This document shows, piece after piece, positions 25,406 through 33,854 of a stretch of DNA of 53,154 nt (positions within the stretch are counted from its first letter, which is position 1; each line of letters opens with the position of its first letter). The DNA comes from an uncultured Bacteroidales bacterium (GTDB taxonomy: Bacteria; Bacteroidota; Bacteroidia; Bacteroidales; UBA932), in NCBI GenBank assembly GCA_944326315.1, contig CALVDP010000010.1:1-53154 (forward strand), in the 5' to 3' direction. The notes under the pieces were generated by a model. It had not been told where the DNA came from. It saw only the letters and a program-made list of their open reading frames with translations, and did no database searches. A program made the position numbers and the translations under genes.

Positions 25406-26128
25406 TTATTTCACTTTTCCATAGCGCCTGTCCCTTTTTGAATAGGCTTCAAGCGCTTCCGCAAATTCACGTTTCCTGAAATCAGGCCACAGGACATCGC
25501 TGAAAAGAAGTTCTGAGTAGGCCGCCTGCCAAAGAAGATAATTGCTGAGCCGCATTTCTCCCGACGTCCTTATGATAAGGTCCGGATCCGGGATACCTGC
25601 AGTCACAAGATACCGGCTGAAGCCGTCCGGTTCCATTTCCAGAAGTTCGTCAGCCTTGTCGGGATGGCGCAGGACATCTTCGGCGTACCGTCTTGCCGCC
25701 TGCATTATGTCCCATTTCCCGCTGTAGCTGAGGAATATTATCAATGTAAGGCGGCTGTTGGACGCCGTCTTCTCCATACACGCATCAATAGCCTCGTTAA
25801 GGCTGCTGTCAAGCCGGTCCCTGTGACCGAGGACCATGAAGCGGATCCCGTTGTCCATGAAGTTCTGCAGCTCACCCAACATGGACTTGAACATCAATGA
25901 CATCAAAGAACTGACCTCACCCTTTGGTCTTCCCCAGTTTTCTTCCGAAAATGCATAGAGCGAAAGATACTTCACCCCGTATTCGACAGCCGCTTCAGTA
26001 CAGGCACGGACACTTTCCACACCCTCGATATGACCGGCAGAACGATCCAGCCCGCGTTCGCCGGCCCATCTGCCATTCCCGTCCATGATTATCGACACAT
26101 GGACAGGCACTTTTCCGATATTTTCCAT
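25406..26128 (-). CDS. uppS: Isoprenyl transferase (undecaprenyl diphosphate synthase)
   Basis: A 240-residue cis-prenyltransferase. The diagnostic start HVSIIMDGNGRWAGERGL carries the catalytic Asp and the isopentenyl-PP-binding residues; further on SLYAFSEENWGRP and the C-terminal DLIIRTSGEMRLSNYLLWQ with the conserved Arg-Ser residues are present. It builds the C55 lipid carrier for peptidoglycan and O-antigen-like glycans. It sits between nadK and bamA, a usual Bacteroidales order. Confidence 0.96.
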   Translation of the reverse strand: MENIGKVPVHVSIIMDGNGRWAGERGLDRSAGHIEGVESVRACTEAAVEYGVKYLSLYAFSEENWGRPKGEVSSLMSLMFKSMLGELQNFMDNGIRFMVLGHRDRLDSSLNEAIDACMEKTASNSRLTLIIFLSYSGKWDIMQAARRYAEDVLRHPDKADELLEMEPDGFSRYLVTAGIPDPDLIIRTSGEMRLSNYLLWQAAYSELLFSDVLWPDFRKREFAEALEAYSKRDRRYGKVK

Positions 26129-26160
26129 AAGATAATATAATGCCTTCCGCTATATATGCA

Positions 26161-26982
26161 CTATCGTCCGTTTCTGATGTCCTCTCCCCAAAACAATTTA
26201 GTGGTCAAGGCCTTTATGAAGCTGGATCCGTTCAGGCGGATACGCTTAAGCGAAAATTGTGCCATCGACACGTTCATTCTCAACTCAGTAGACACTTCAA
26301 GGCTCCTGTTGTCTATGGTCAGGAACACTTTTTCATCCCTGGCCCTCAATGACAGGCTGATCTCGGATGTATCAGGCAGCACAAGAGGCCTTACATTAAG
26401 GTTATGCGGAGAAATCGGAGACACGATCAGCACCTTCGAATCCGGCATCACGATAGGCCCTCCGACGCTCAGGGAATAGGCCGTGGATCCGGAACTTGTG
26501 GCTACAAGGAGGCCGTCCGCCCAATATGTCGGAAGAGGGTTGCCGTCTATGCTGACATCCACGCCAAGCATCGCCGGCCCTGCCCTGTGTACCGTAATCT
26601 CATTCAACGCATAAGGATATATGCTCTCCAGCCCGTGGTCCATATTGCCGAAAGATGCCTTGAGCAGCTTCCGTTCCTCCACCGAATACGCTCCCGAAAG
26701 CACTGCCGACACCACCTCGTCCGGTGTGTTCTCCGAAAGGAAACCGAGCCGTCCGAGATTGACGCCGACCACCGGGATTCCGCTGTCGCCCACCAGCACG
26801 GCTGATGACAGGAAAGTTCCGTCACCCCCTACGCTGACACAGATGTCTGTCCCCGGGCCGATACCGCCGCTGTCCCTCACCTCATACACCTCGCAGCCTC
26901 CCGACCTGAACTTCTCTATCAGGCCAAGATACCGCGAGTCATTGTCGAGACTCCTGTTCCTCAAAAAGACTGCAATTTTCAT
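26161..26982 (-). CDS. nadK: NAD kinase
   Basis: A 273-residue enzyme making NADP from NAD and ATP. The GGDGTFLSSAV motif (residues about 53-63), the NLGRLGFLSE segment and the LNEITVHR and SSGSTAYSLSVGGP motifs are the family signatures in order. First gene of the nadK-uppS-bamA-skp run and divergent from pdxJ across a 103-base gap. The upstream gap has no clear TAnnTTTG on this strand. Confidence 0.95.
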   Translation of the reverse strand: MKIAVFLRNRSLDNDSRYLGLIEKFRSGGCEVYEVRDSGGIGPGTDICVSVGGDGTFLSSAVLVGDSGIPVVGVNLGRLGFLSENTPDEVVSAVLSGAYSVEERKLLKASFGNMDHGLESIYPYALNEITVHRAGPAMLGVDVSIDGNPLPTYWADGLLVATSSGSTAYSLSVGGPIVMPDSKVLIVSPISPHNLNVRPLVLPDTSEISLSLRARDEKVFLTIDNRSLEVSTELRMNVSMAQFSLKRIRLNGSSFIKALTTKLFWGEDIRNGR

Positions 26983-27053
26983 AAACGGATTCTAATCAGA
27001 CCTCAAAATTACATTTATTTCCAAGATGCCGGGCAATTTTTCTAACTATTTTG

Positions 27054-27061
27054 TATTTTTG
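27054..27061 (+). promoter_or_regulatory. Promoter -7 box for pdxJ
   Basis: TATTTTTG, 24 bases before the pdxJ ATG. Confidence 0.55.
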
Positions 27062-27085
27062 CCGACCGTCAAAACATAAAAGGCC

Positions 27086-27805
27086 ATGACAAGACTTAGC
27101 GTGAACATAAACAAGATAGCCACTCTGAGAAACTCAAGGGGAGGCAATATGCCGGATGTGGAGAAAGCAGCCGTGGACTGCGAGAAATTCGGGGCCGAGG
27201 GAATCACGGTACATCCGCGGCCGGACGAAAGGCACATCAGATACTCCGATGTCAGGGCGATAAAGCCGCTCCTGCACACCGAGATGAACATAGAGGGCAA
27301 CCCCATACCGTCTTTCGTGGACCTGGTGCTGGAAACAAGGCCGGCTCAGGTCACACTTGTACCGGATGCAGCTGACGCCATCACGTCAAACGCAGGATGG
27401 GACACTGTCGGCAACAGAGAATTCCTGACCGGGATCTGCGCCGAATTCAAAAGACACGGCATACGGACATCCATATTCGTGGATCCGGTGCCTGAAATGG
27501 TGGAAGGGGCAGCCGCATGCGGATGTGACAGGGTCGAGCTGTATACTGAAGGATATGCGAGGAACTATCATGCCGGAAGGGAAGCCGCCATAGCCCCTTA
27601 CGTGAAAGCTGCAGAGAAAGCCAGGGAATGCGGCATAGGGCTGAACGCCGGGCATGACCTGAATCTGGAAAACCTTGAATATTATATAAGGTGCATACCT
27701 TGGACGGACGAGGTATCGATAGGGCATGCGATAATATGCGATGCGCTTTACATGGGATTGGAAAAGACAATCAAGGCATATCTTTCGAGGATACGGATTT
27801 TTTGA
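27086..27805 (+). CDS. pdxJ: Pyridoxine 5'-phosphate synthase
   Basis: A 239-residue TIM-barrel enzyme that condenses 1-deoxyxylulose 5-phosphate with 3-amino-2-oxopropyl phosphate to pyridoxine phosphate. Seen: RLSVNINKIATLRNSRGG, ITVHPRPDERHIRYSDV, FVDPVPEM and the phosphate-binding end GLNAGHDLNLENL with EVSIGHAI. Divergent from nadK, a pairing common in this order. The next gene has its own promoter overlapping the pdxJ stop region. Confidence 0.96.
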   Translation: MTRLSVNINKIATLRNSRGGNMPDVEKAAVDCEKFGAEGITVHPRPDERHIRYSDVRAIKPLLHTEMNIEGNPIPSFVDLVLETRPAQVTLVPDAADAITSNAGWDTVGNREFLTGICAEFKRHGIRTSIFVDPVPEMVEGAAACGCDRVELYTEGYARNYHAGREAAIAPYVKAAEKARECGIGLNAGHDLNLENLEYYIRCIPWTDEVSIGHAIICDALYMGLEKTIKAYLSRIRIF

Positions 27806-27806
27806 C

Positions 27807-27814
27807 TATATTTG
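27807..27814 (+). promoter_or_regulatory. Promoter -7 box for the second Skp gene
   Basis: TATATTTG right after the pdxJ stop. An 11-base gap then leads to a hairpin GCGCCG-ACAGC-CGGCGC (27825-27841) that would sit near the 5' end of the mRNA. Confidence 0.65.
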
Positions 27815-27876
27815 CACGATATGCGCGCCGACAGCCGGCGCAGGACTACTTTTAATAGAAAATAAAACTCATTCAA

Positions 27877-28500
27877 ATGAAAAACGCACCTCTTATTATC
27901 AGCATCATCGCTGTTGTAATCGCTGTTGCAGGCGGGGTCTGGACCGTAGTCCGGGTCCCTGGTTCCGAAAAAATCTCATCGGCAGACGCTTCCGACTCCA
28001 CTTCCGTAGCCAAGGCCACTTCCGGTATCGTATATGTGGACCTGGACAGGATAGTGCAGGAATATGACATGGCAAGCGACCTTGGAGCCGTGGTCGAGAC
28101 CAAAGTGAAGAACATCCAGGATGAAGTCAACAGAAGGGGCAAGCAGCTTGAGAATGAAATGATGGACTTCCAGAACAAGATAAACAAGGGACTCATCACC
28201 CGCTCGGTAGCCGAAGTCCAGGGCCAGGACCTTCAGGAGAAGCAGGCCAAGTTCAATGAATACGCCAACCAGAAGAACAACGAGGTCATCGAAGAGCAGA
28301 CTGTCATGATGAACCAGATAGCCGATGCCATCCAGACATTCATGGACAAGTACAACCAGGAGAAGAAATACACGATGATCCTCACCAACCAGAGCGGAGT
28401 ACCTGTAATTACGGCAGACCCGTCACTTGACATCACCGATGATGTGATAGCCAGGCTGAACGAGGAATATATCAAGGAAAAGAACAAAAACAACAAATAA
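27877..28500 (+). CDS. OmpH/Skp-like protein with N-terminal membrane anchor
   Basis: A 207-residue protein. An uncleaved-looking N-terminal hydrophobic segment (IISIIAVVIAVAGGVWTVV) is followed by IVYVDLDRIVQEYDMASDL, the OmpH/Skp opening, and a long charged coiled coil (residues about 70-165), then a short C-terminal beta segment with YTMILTNQSGVP. The fold is that of Skp; the anchor suggests tethering to the inner membrane. It is followed without spacing by a glycosyltransferase gene (TTG directly after the TAA). Role probably in envelope protein handling; not interchangeable with the copy by bamA as far as sequence shows. Confidence 0.85.
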   Translation: MKNAPLIISIIAVVIAVAGGVWTVVRVPGSEKISSADASDSTSVAKATSGIVYVDLDRIVQEYDMASDLGAVVETKVKNIQDEVNRRGKQLENEMMDFQNKINKGLITRSVAEVQGQDLQEKQAKFNEYANQKNNEVIEEQTVMMNQIADAIQTFMDKYNQEKKYTMILTNQSGVPVITADPSLDITDDVIARLNEEYIKEKNKNNK

Positions 28501-29619
28501 TTGAAAATAGCCATACTGTCCTGCTTCTATCCCTACAGGGGTGGGATTTCCCAGTTCAATGCCTGTCTGTATGAAGAACTGGGGAAGGAAAATGTCGTGA
28601 AAGCCTTCAATTTCAGCCGGCAATATCCCGAGTTCCTTTTCCCTGGCAAGACACAGTATGTCACAGACGATGACCAGGCCGCGAAGATCGACAGCGAAAG
28701 ACTGCTCGACACGGCCTGGCCTTTTTCGTATGCCTCCACACTGAAAAGGATCAGGGAATGGGGTCCCGACTTGCTTGTCGTCAGGTACTGGATGTCATGG
28801 TTCGCCCCTTCGCTCGGGTATGTGACCAGAGGAATGAAAGGCAGATGCAAAGTCATATCGATACTTGACAATGTCGTGCCTCACGAGCCGAGATTCTTCG
28901 ACAAACCATTCACAAAGTATTTCCTGAAAGGGAGCGACGGATATGTCACGTTGTGCGAAGCCGTGGCTGAAGACCTGCTCAGGCTGAAACCCGATGCCAG
29001 ATACAAGGTGCTTCCCCACCCTCTCTATTCACATTTCGGAGCCAGGAAGGACCGTCTGGAGGCAGAGAATGAACTCGGGCTTGAACACGGGAAGAAGAAC
29101 ATTCTTTTCTTCGGTCTGATACGGGAATACAAGGGGCTTGACATTCTGATAGACGCCTTCTCCGGACTTGATGACAGCTACAGGCTGATCATCGCAGGCG
29201 AACCGTACGGCCCGTTCGACCGGTATGAAGCCATGATAGAAAAGGCCGGCAGAGATCGGATACACACGTTCCTGCGCTACATCAAGGACTCAGACGTATC
29301 CGTGTTCTTCTCGGCGGCCGATGTATCCGTGCTTCCATACAGAAGCGCGACGCAAAGCGGCATCAGCTCCGTTTCGTACCATTTTGAGGTACCCATGATA
29401 GTGACATCGGTCGGAGGACTGAAGGAGACCATCGGGGACAGGGGGACAGGCATTGTCACCCCGGAAATATCGGCCGAAGCAATAAGAGATGCCATCACCA
29501 TGTATTTCGGCAATCCGGAAATACGTGAAAATTGTATAAACAATATCAGGAAGGTGAAAAAGGAGCTGTCCTGGGAAACTTTCTGCGCAGGACTGCTCGA
29601 TTTCTGCAAAACACTATAA
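28501..29619 (+). CDS. GT4-family glycosyltransferase
   Basis: A 372-residue GT-B enzyme. The frame opens with TTG at 28501, abutting the previous stop; KIAILSCFYPYRGGISQFN is the usual GT4 beginning so the start is secure despite the rare codon. The C-terminal donor domain shows ILFFGLIREYKGLDILIDAF and the SATQSGISSVSYHFEVPMI segment where EX7E-type enzymes carry the first Glu; here that position is not Glu in an obvious way, so activity needs care. Before the long element was inserted, its stop would have been only about ten bases from the LysM gene, giving a skp-GT-LysM operon. Confidence 0.8.
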   Translation: MKIAILSCFYPYRGGISQFNACLYEELGKENVVKAFNFSRQYPEFLFPGKTQYVTDDDQAAKIDSERLLDTAWPFSYASTLKRIREWGPDLLVVRYWMSWFAPSLGYVTRGMKGRCKVISILDNVVPHEPRFFDKPFTKYFLKGSDGYVTLCEAVAEDLLRLKPDARYKVLPHPLYSHFGARKDRLEAENELGLEHGKKNILFFGLIREYKGLDILIDAFSGLDDSYRLIIAGEPYGPFDRYEAMIEKAGRDRIHTFLRYIKDSDVSVFFSAADVSVLPYRSATQSGISSVSYHFEVPMIVTSVGGLKETIGDRGTGIVTPEISAEAIRDAITMYFGNPEIRENCINNIRKVKKELSWETFCAGLLDFCKTL

Positions 29620-29622
29620 AAT

Positions 29623-30093
29623 AACGTGAATTCGATGAAATGAATGGAATGAATTTAAGAGAATTACCTCTATAGCGGACGAAGTCCGGCGTAAGGACGG
29701 TGTGTCCTTAAAGGGGCTGGGTCAATTCGGGGGGCACCCCGAAGGGACCGCGACCGGAGGAAGCGAAACCGACGACAAACCGAATGGAATACCAAATTTA
29801 TTTGGATATTCCTGAGGTGCGAAGGAGGAAAACCTGTCAAGGTTAATCCCCAGGGTGCAGGGGGTTAGGATGAATTCAGGTTAAACTGAAGTTTTTCCAT
29901 ATCCTCACCTCGGCAATTTGTGCAGGCACAATTGCACTCTGTTCGTCAATGGTTTCGCTGAAAGACGTTCGGGGGTGACCAAAAGTCACTTTTGAGTCAC
30001 CCTCACGAAAAAGGAAAGGGATTTCGAAGAAATCGTAACGTCAGTTCGACGGAATCTCTGATAATGAACAGAATAATTCGTCGAACTGACGTT
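29623..30093 (+). repeat. Copy D of the dispersed element (long form, 471 bp)
   Basis: Begins AACGTGAATTCGATGAA and ends TTCGTCGAACTGACGTT like the 199-bp copies, with the same 14-bp inverted repeat at its gene-side end (30037-30093). The direct repeat AAAAT flanks it (29618-29622 and 30094-30098). Between GGCGTAAG and CACGAAAAAGG the short form's CTCCCC hairpin is replaced by a roughly 300-base structured module. The gene-side end is 12 bases before the LysM ATG. Confidence 0.93.
29692..30002 (+). ncRNA. Candidate structured RNA inside the long element
   Basis: Pairings found by eye: TAAGGAC 29692/GTCCTTA 29704; GGTC+TTCGGGG 29720-29732/CCCCGAA+GACC 29737-29749; AGCGAAACC 29762/GGTTTCGCT 29951 (9-bp long-range stem); GGAATA+CCAAA 29786-29796/TTTGG+TATTCC 29801-29812; GAGGTG 29814/CACCTC 29906; AACCT 29831/AGGTT 29840; AATCCCC 29845/GGGGGTT 29860; AGGAT 29867/ATCCT 29901 with TTCAG/CTGAA inside; GCAATT.GTG 29913-29922/CAC AATTGC 29927-29935; GGGTGAC+CAAAAG 29973-29985/CTTTTG+GTCACCC 29989-30002. 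The stems nest without conflict into a multibranch fold. No ORF spans it. It resembles no RNA family I can name with certainty. Confidence 0.7.
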
Positions 30094-30105
30094 AAAATAC
30101 AACTG

Positions 30106-31740
30106 ATGAAACATCTGTTTTATACTCTATTGATCGTAATTCTTGCATCAGGAGGTGCCACGGTGCTTCATGCACAGGAATACACCCCTGTACCGGTAGT
30201 CGTGTCCAAGGAAAAAGTCAGGGTGGACGGAAAACTCTACTATTCGCATATTGTCACAGAAAGACAGACCTTATATTCGATAAGCAAGGCCTACAATGTG
30301 CCGATCGGGGAGATTTACGAGGCCAATCCTTCCGTCAAGTCAGAAGGTCTGAAGAAAAACGCCATACTGCTCATCCCATGCAAAGGACAGCAACAACAGA
30401 AGAAGGCCGAGGTGAAGAAGAAGACCGTAGCGGAAGACGATGAATACGTCATCCATACGGTAAAATGGTATGAGGACCTGGACGCCATATCCGAGAAATA
30501 CGGTGTGCCTGTCAACGCCATAATGGATGCCAACGGGCTGACAGGACGCAAACTCACAAGACGGCAGAAACTGAAGATACCTCTCCGGGCTGCAGGTTCG
30601 GAGACCGGTACGGAGAACGTGGCGGAGACTGCAATGAATGCTGCGGACGTGCAGACAGATTCAATACCTGCGGCAATGCAGGGAAGGGATGAGAAAGACA
30701 AGATCAACGCCATCCTCCTGATGCCATTCAACACACACGGGGAGAAGCCGAGAAGCGGCAGCATAGACTTCTACTGCGGTGCACTGATGGCAGTGAAGCA
30801 GGCCGGAGACAAAGGCATGAACATCGACCTGAGCGTATATGACGTGGAAGGTGACGTGATACCTGTCACGAAAGACAAATTCGGCGATACCGACCTCGTG
30901 ATAGGCCCTGTCTCACCGGCCGCACTTGCGGAGGTCCTTGCAAGATGCCCGGAAGGCACAGACGTGATATCCCCGCTTGACCACAAGGCCGAATACCTTG
31001 CGGCAGGACACACGAACTTCATCCAGGCGCCGACATCATCCATGGTACTCTACAGCGACCTGGCCGAATGGATCAGGACAGAAAAACGCGACAGCGAGGA
31101 AAAGGTGATAGTGATATATGAGAAAGGGTCGCGGGACATACAGGAACTGGCGGCCATGAACACCATCCTGCAGAAAGACGGCATCAAGTTCAGCTCGTTC
31201 TCGTACAGCATCCTCGAAGGGAGGGACATACAGGGTCCGCTGACTGCCATGATGTCCAAAGACGCGGCCAACCGTGTCCTTGTGATGTCGGAAAGCGAGG
31301 CCTTCGTGAATGATGTTGTAAGGAACCTGAACCTCATAATACACTCGGAGTATGAAGTCATACTGTACGGCCCATCCAAGATACGGAGTTTCGACACGAT
31401 TGAAGTGGACAACCTCCACAATGCCAGACTGCATACGTCCCTGGCGTATTACGTCGATTATGAAGACGAGACCGTCAAGGATTTCGTAAGGAAATACAGG
31501 GCGCTCTACAATACCGAGCCTACCCCGTATGCATTCCAGGGATACGACATAGCCGCATATTTCCTCAGCCTGTACGCCGGACACGGCAGTTCATGGAAAG
31601 AGTACCTCGGTTCGGAAGGACGGGACATGCTCCAGGCTGACTTTGATTTCAGGCAGGAAGATGATGGCGGATATGTGAACTATGGTGTAAGACGTATAGT
31701 ATATGGACCGGACTATTCCATAACACTGGTCCAGGAATGA
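30106..31740 (+). CDS. LysM-domain lipoprotein-like protein with periplasmic binding fold
   Basis: A 544-residue secreted protein. Signal peptide (TLLIVILASGGATVLHAQ), first LysM about residues 40-90 (HIVTERQTLYSISKAYNVPIGEIYEANP), a second about 105-155 (HTVKWYEDLDAISEKYGVP), and a C-terminal half resembling periplasmic binding protein/LpoA-type receptors (INAILLMPFN, DLVIGPVSPAAL, GYDIAAYFLSLY). It probably binds peptidoglycan and regulates or supports cell-wall synthesis. ATG 30106 is chosen; an in-frame start at 29992 lies within the element and would prefix an unrelated translated hairpin. The LysM gene now depends on transcription through the 471-bp element. It ends three bases from recN, which converges. 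Confidence 0.85.
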   Translation: MKHLFYTLLIVILASGGATVLHAQEYTPVPVVVSKEKVRVDGKLYYSHIVTERQTLYSISKAYNVPIGEIYEANPSVKSEGLKKNAILLIPCKGQQQQKKAEVKKKTVAEDDEYVIHTVKWYEDLDAISEKYGVPVNAIMDANGLTGRKLTRRQKLKIPLRAAGSETGTENVAETAMNAADVQTDSIPAAMQGRDEKDKINAILLMPFNTHGEKPRSGSIDFYCGALMAVKQAGDKGMNIDLSVYDVEGDVIPVTKDKFGDTDLVIGPVSPAALAEVLARCPEGTDVISPLDHKAEYLAAGHTNFIQAPTSSMVLYSDLAEWIRTEKRDSEEKVIVIYEKGSRDIQELAAMNTILQKDGIKFSSFSYSILEGRDIQGPLTAMMSKDAANRVLVMSESEAFVNDVVRNLNLIIHSEYEVILYGPSKIRSFDTIEVDNLHNARLHTSLAYYVDYEDETVKDFVRKYRALYNTEPTPYAFQGYDIAAYFLSLYAGHGSSWKEYLGSEGRDMLQADFDFRQEDDGGYVNYGVRRIVYGPDYSITLVQE

Positions 31741-31743
31741 CCG

Positions 31744-33423
31744 TCAGGAACGGCTTCCATCGAGAAGCGACCTGGCATTCGCGATTGCGGCATCCGTCAG
31801 TTCGGAGCCGCTGAGCATTCTGGCAATTTCCATGACTCTCTGCGTGTCGGAGAGTCTTTTCATTTCAGAGACGGCCCTGCCGCCTTCGTTGGACCTGGTC
31901 ACGAGATAGTGGGCAGAGCCTTTTGCGGCGACCTGTGGAAGATGTGTTATGGCAAATACCTGCATGTACTTTCCCATCCCGCAGATGACAGATCCCATTC
32001 TGTCAGCAACGCTTCCCGACACACCCGTATCTATCTCGTCAAAAATCATTGTAGGCATGTTGGCGTATCTTGCCATCACGGATTTGAGGGCAAGCATTAT
32101 CCTGGACATCTCACCGCCGGATGCACACCTGGAGACATCAGAGAGATTCTTCCCTGTCGAAGAGAAAAGGTAAGAGACGACATCGGCTCCGTCCGGAGTC
32201 ATTTCGCCTGCTGCAAGTCCGATCGTGAATTCCGCTTCCGGAAGCTCCATATAACGCACCGTATCACGGATTTCGCGAGAAAGCCTGACCGCGGCGGAAC
32301 GTCTCGCCTCCGTCAATGCCGAAGCGGCTTCGGACATCCGCTCCTTTTCGGCAAGCAGCTCGGCCCTGAGGGCTTCACGGCGCTCGTCCGACAAGGCGAT
32401 GCCTGATATGGATGCAGAAAGGTTATCCCTGACAGAGACAAGCTCCTGCAATGTCCGGCATGAATATGAGCGCAGAAGGGAATACAGCAGAGAAAGCCTG
32501 TCCTCAACCTCCTGCAGGCGGGATTCCGATACCTCGGTATCAGAATTCACCAAAGAAAGTTCCGAGCAGATATCATCCAACTCAAGGCGGCAGCTTTCGA
32601 GCCGCTCGGCAAGGGTTGCCGCTGCCGGAACATAGCGGGAAACGCGTTCAAGATGCCTTGAAGCATCACGCAGCAGGGATGGCACGGTTGTCTCCCCGTC
32701 ACGCGACGTCACTGAATTGAGCAGGTCTTCCGCAGAACACAGCCCTTCCTTGATCTCTTCGGCATTGGCAAGCTGCTTCTGCTCGGCCTCCAGCTCCTCC
32801 AGTTCATTCTCTTTCAGACCGGCGGCTTCAAGCCTGTCAAGACGGGACCTGTTGTACTCGTATTCCGACCGGGCTTTCTCCAGGGACTTCTCAAGCTCTT
32901 CAAGCTCCCTGGCAAGACTTCCACATTTCCTGTAATGTGCCCTGTATGTCTCAAGAAGTGCTGCATCCGAAGCGAAGTGATCAAGAAGCGAAAGCTGGAA
33001 ACGCCTGTCGGACAGCAACATGGTCTGATGCTGCGAATGGATGTCAACAAGATGCGAAGACAGGGTGGCAAGAAACTGTACCGACACAGGGGAATCATTG
33101 ACGAATGATCTGGAGCGCCCTGTCGGATTGACTACACGCCGTATTGTCAGGGTCCCGCCGTCCCAATCCACATCATTCTCTTCCAGCATTTCCTTCATGG
33201 CGTCGTCATCAGGCACCTGGAATTCACCTTCGACCACACAGTTGTCTGACGAACCGCCGATCATGGATGCGTCAGCCTTGGCGCCGAGAAGCAGGGACAA
33301 TGCTCCGAGCAATATCGACTTGCCGGCTCCGGTCTGTCCCGTAATGATGACAAGACCCTCCGGAAATTCCGTATCCAGAGAGTCTATCAGTACATAGTTC
33401 CTGACGCTTAGTCTTCTGAGCAT
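31744..33423 (-). CDS. recN: DNA repair protein RecN
   Basis: A 559-residue SMC-like ATPase for double-strand-break repair. Walker A GQTGAGKSILLGAL at about residue 29, long coiled-coil arms (residues about 150-370), then the ABC-type signature CASGGEMSRIMLAL and Walker B TMIFDEIDTGVSG, ending with QVFAITHLPQVAA. The ATG context and the RRLSVRNYVLIDSL opening fit the family. It begins eight bases after the rpoZ stop and converges on the LysM gene. In related genomes other genes often stand between rpoZ and recN; here none do. Confidence 0.96.
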   Translation of the reverse strand: MLRRLSVRNYVLIDSLDTEFPEGLVIITGQTGAGKSILLGALSLLLGAKADASMIGGSSDNCVVEGEFQVPDDDAMKEMLEENDVDWDGGTLTIRRVVNPTGRSRSFVNDSPVSVQFLATLSSHLVDIHSQHQTMLLSDRRFQLSLLDHFASDAALLETYRAHYRKCGSLARELEELEKSLEKARSEYEYNRSRLDRLEAAGLKENELEELEAEQKQLANAEEIKEGLCSAEDLLNSVTSRDGETTVPSLLRDASRHLERVSRYVPAAATLAERLESCRLELDDICSELSLVNSDTEVSESRLQEVEDRLSLLYSLLRSYSCRTLQELVSVRDNLSASISGIALSDERREALRAELLAEKERMSEAASALTEARRSAAVRLSREIRDTVRYMELPEAEFTIGLAAGEMTPDGADVVSYLFSSTGKNLSDVSRCASGGEMSRIMLALKSVMARYANMPTMIFDEIDTGVSGSVADRMGSVICGMGKYMQVFAITHLPQVAAKGSAHYLVTRSNEGGRAVSEMKRLSDTQRVMEIARMLSGSELTDAAIANARSLLDGSRS

Positions 33424-33431
33424 CTTATAAT

Positions 33432-33752
33432 TTATTCTTCCTCTTCCCTCTTGGCCATTCTGTAATAGATATCGCCGTCCTCGAACTCGGAAATGGCCAC
33501 AAGAGTAGGCTTAGGCTGCTTCTCGTAGAATTTCGAGATTTCTATCTGCTCCCTGTTCTCGAAAACCTCTTCCATGGTATCCCTGTCATTCTTGAAATCC
33601 TCAAGCTTCTTGGTGAGCTCTTTCTTCTCGGCGATGGCTATCTGGTTCGCCCTTTTCGCGAGGATTACCACAGATTCGTAAATGTTCCCTGTAGGCGCAG
33701 CGATGTCACAGAGATTCCTTGTAATGGTGTTGGTAGGTATTTTCTTGGTCAT
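33432..33752 (-). CDS. rpoZ: RNA polymerase omega subunit family protein
   Basis: A 106-residue small subunit: NLCDIAAPTGNIYESVVILAKRANQIA is the Bacteroidota form of the omega fold, here with an extended charged helix and an acidic end (YRMAKREEEE). It helps assemble and stabilise RNA polymerase through beta-prime. It lies between bamD and recN on the same strand, the expected neighbourhood in Bacteroidales. Confidence 0.9.
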   Translation of the reverse strand: MTKKIPTNTITRNLCDIAAPTGNIYESVVILAKRANQIAIAEKKELTKKLEDFKNDRDTMEEVFENREQIEISKFYEKQPKPTLVAISEFEDGDIYYRMAKREEEE

Positions 33753-33854
33753 AATAAAATATTTTCTCTATTTAATTATACAGCAGGTTTCTGTCAGGGT
33801 TTCAAAAAAATTCACGACGGAACCGCACTTTTTCTCTTTTTTAATATTTCCCGT

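Noticed and set aside
29692-30002. Firm assignment of the structured module to HEARO/omega RNA, a group II intron or a retron
   Set aside because: There is no IscB, reverse transcriptase or other partner ORF in the window, no recognisable intron domain V, and I cannot run a covariance search. It is kept as a hypothesis only.
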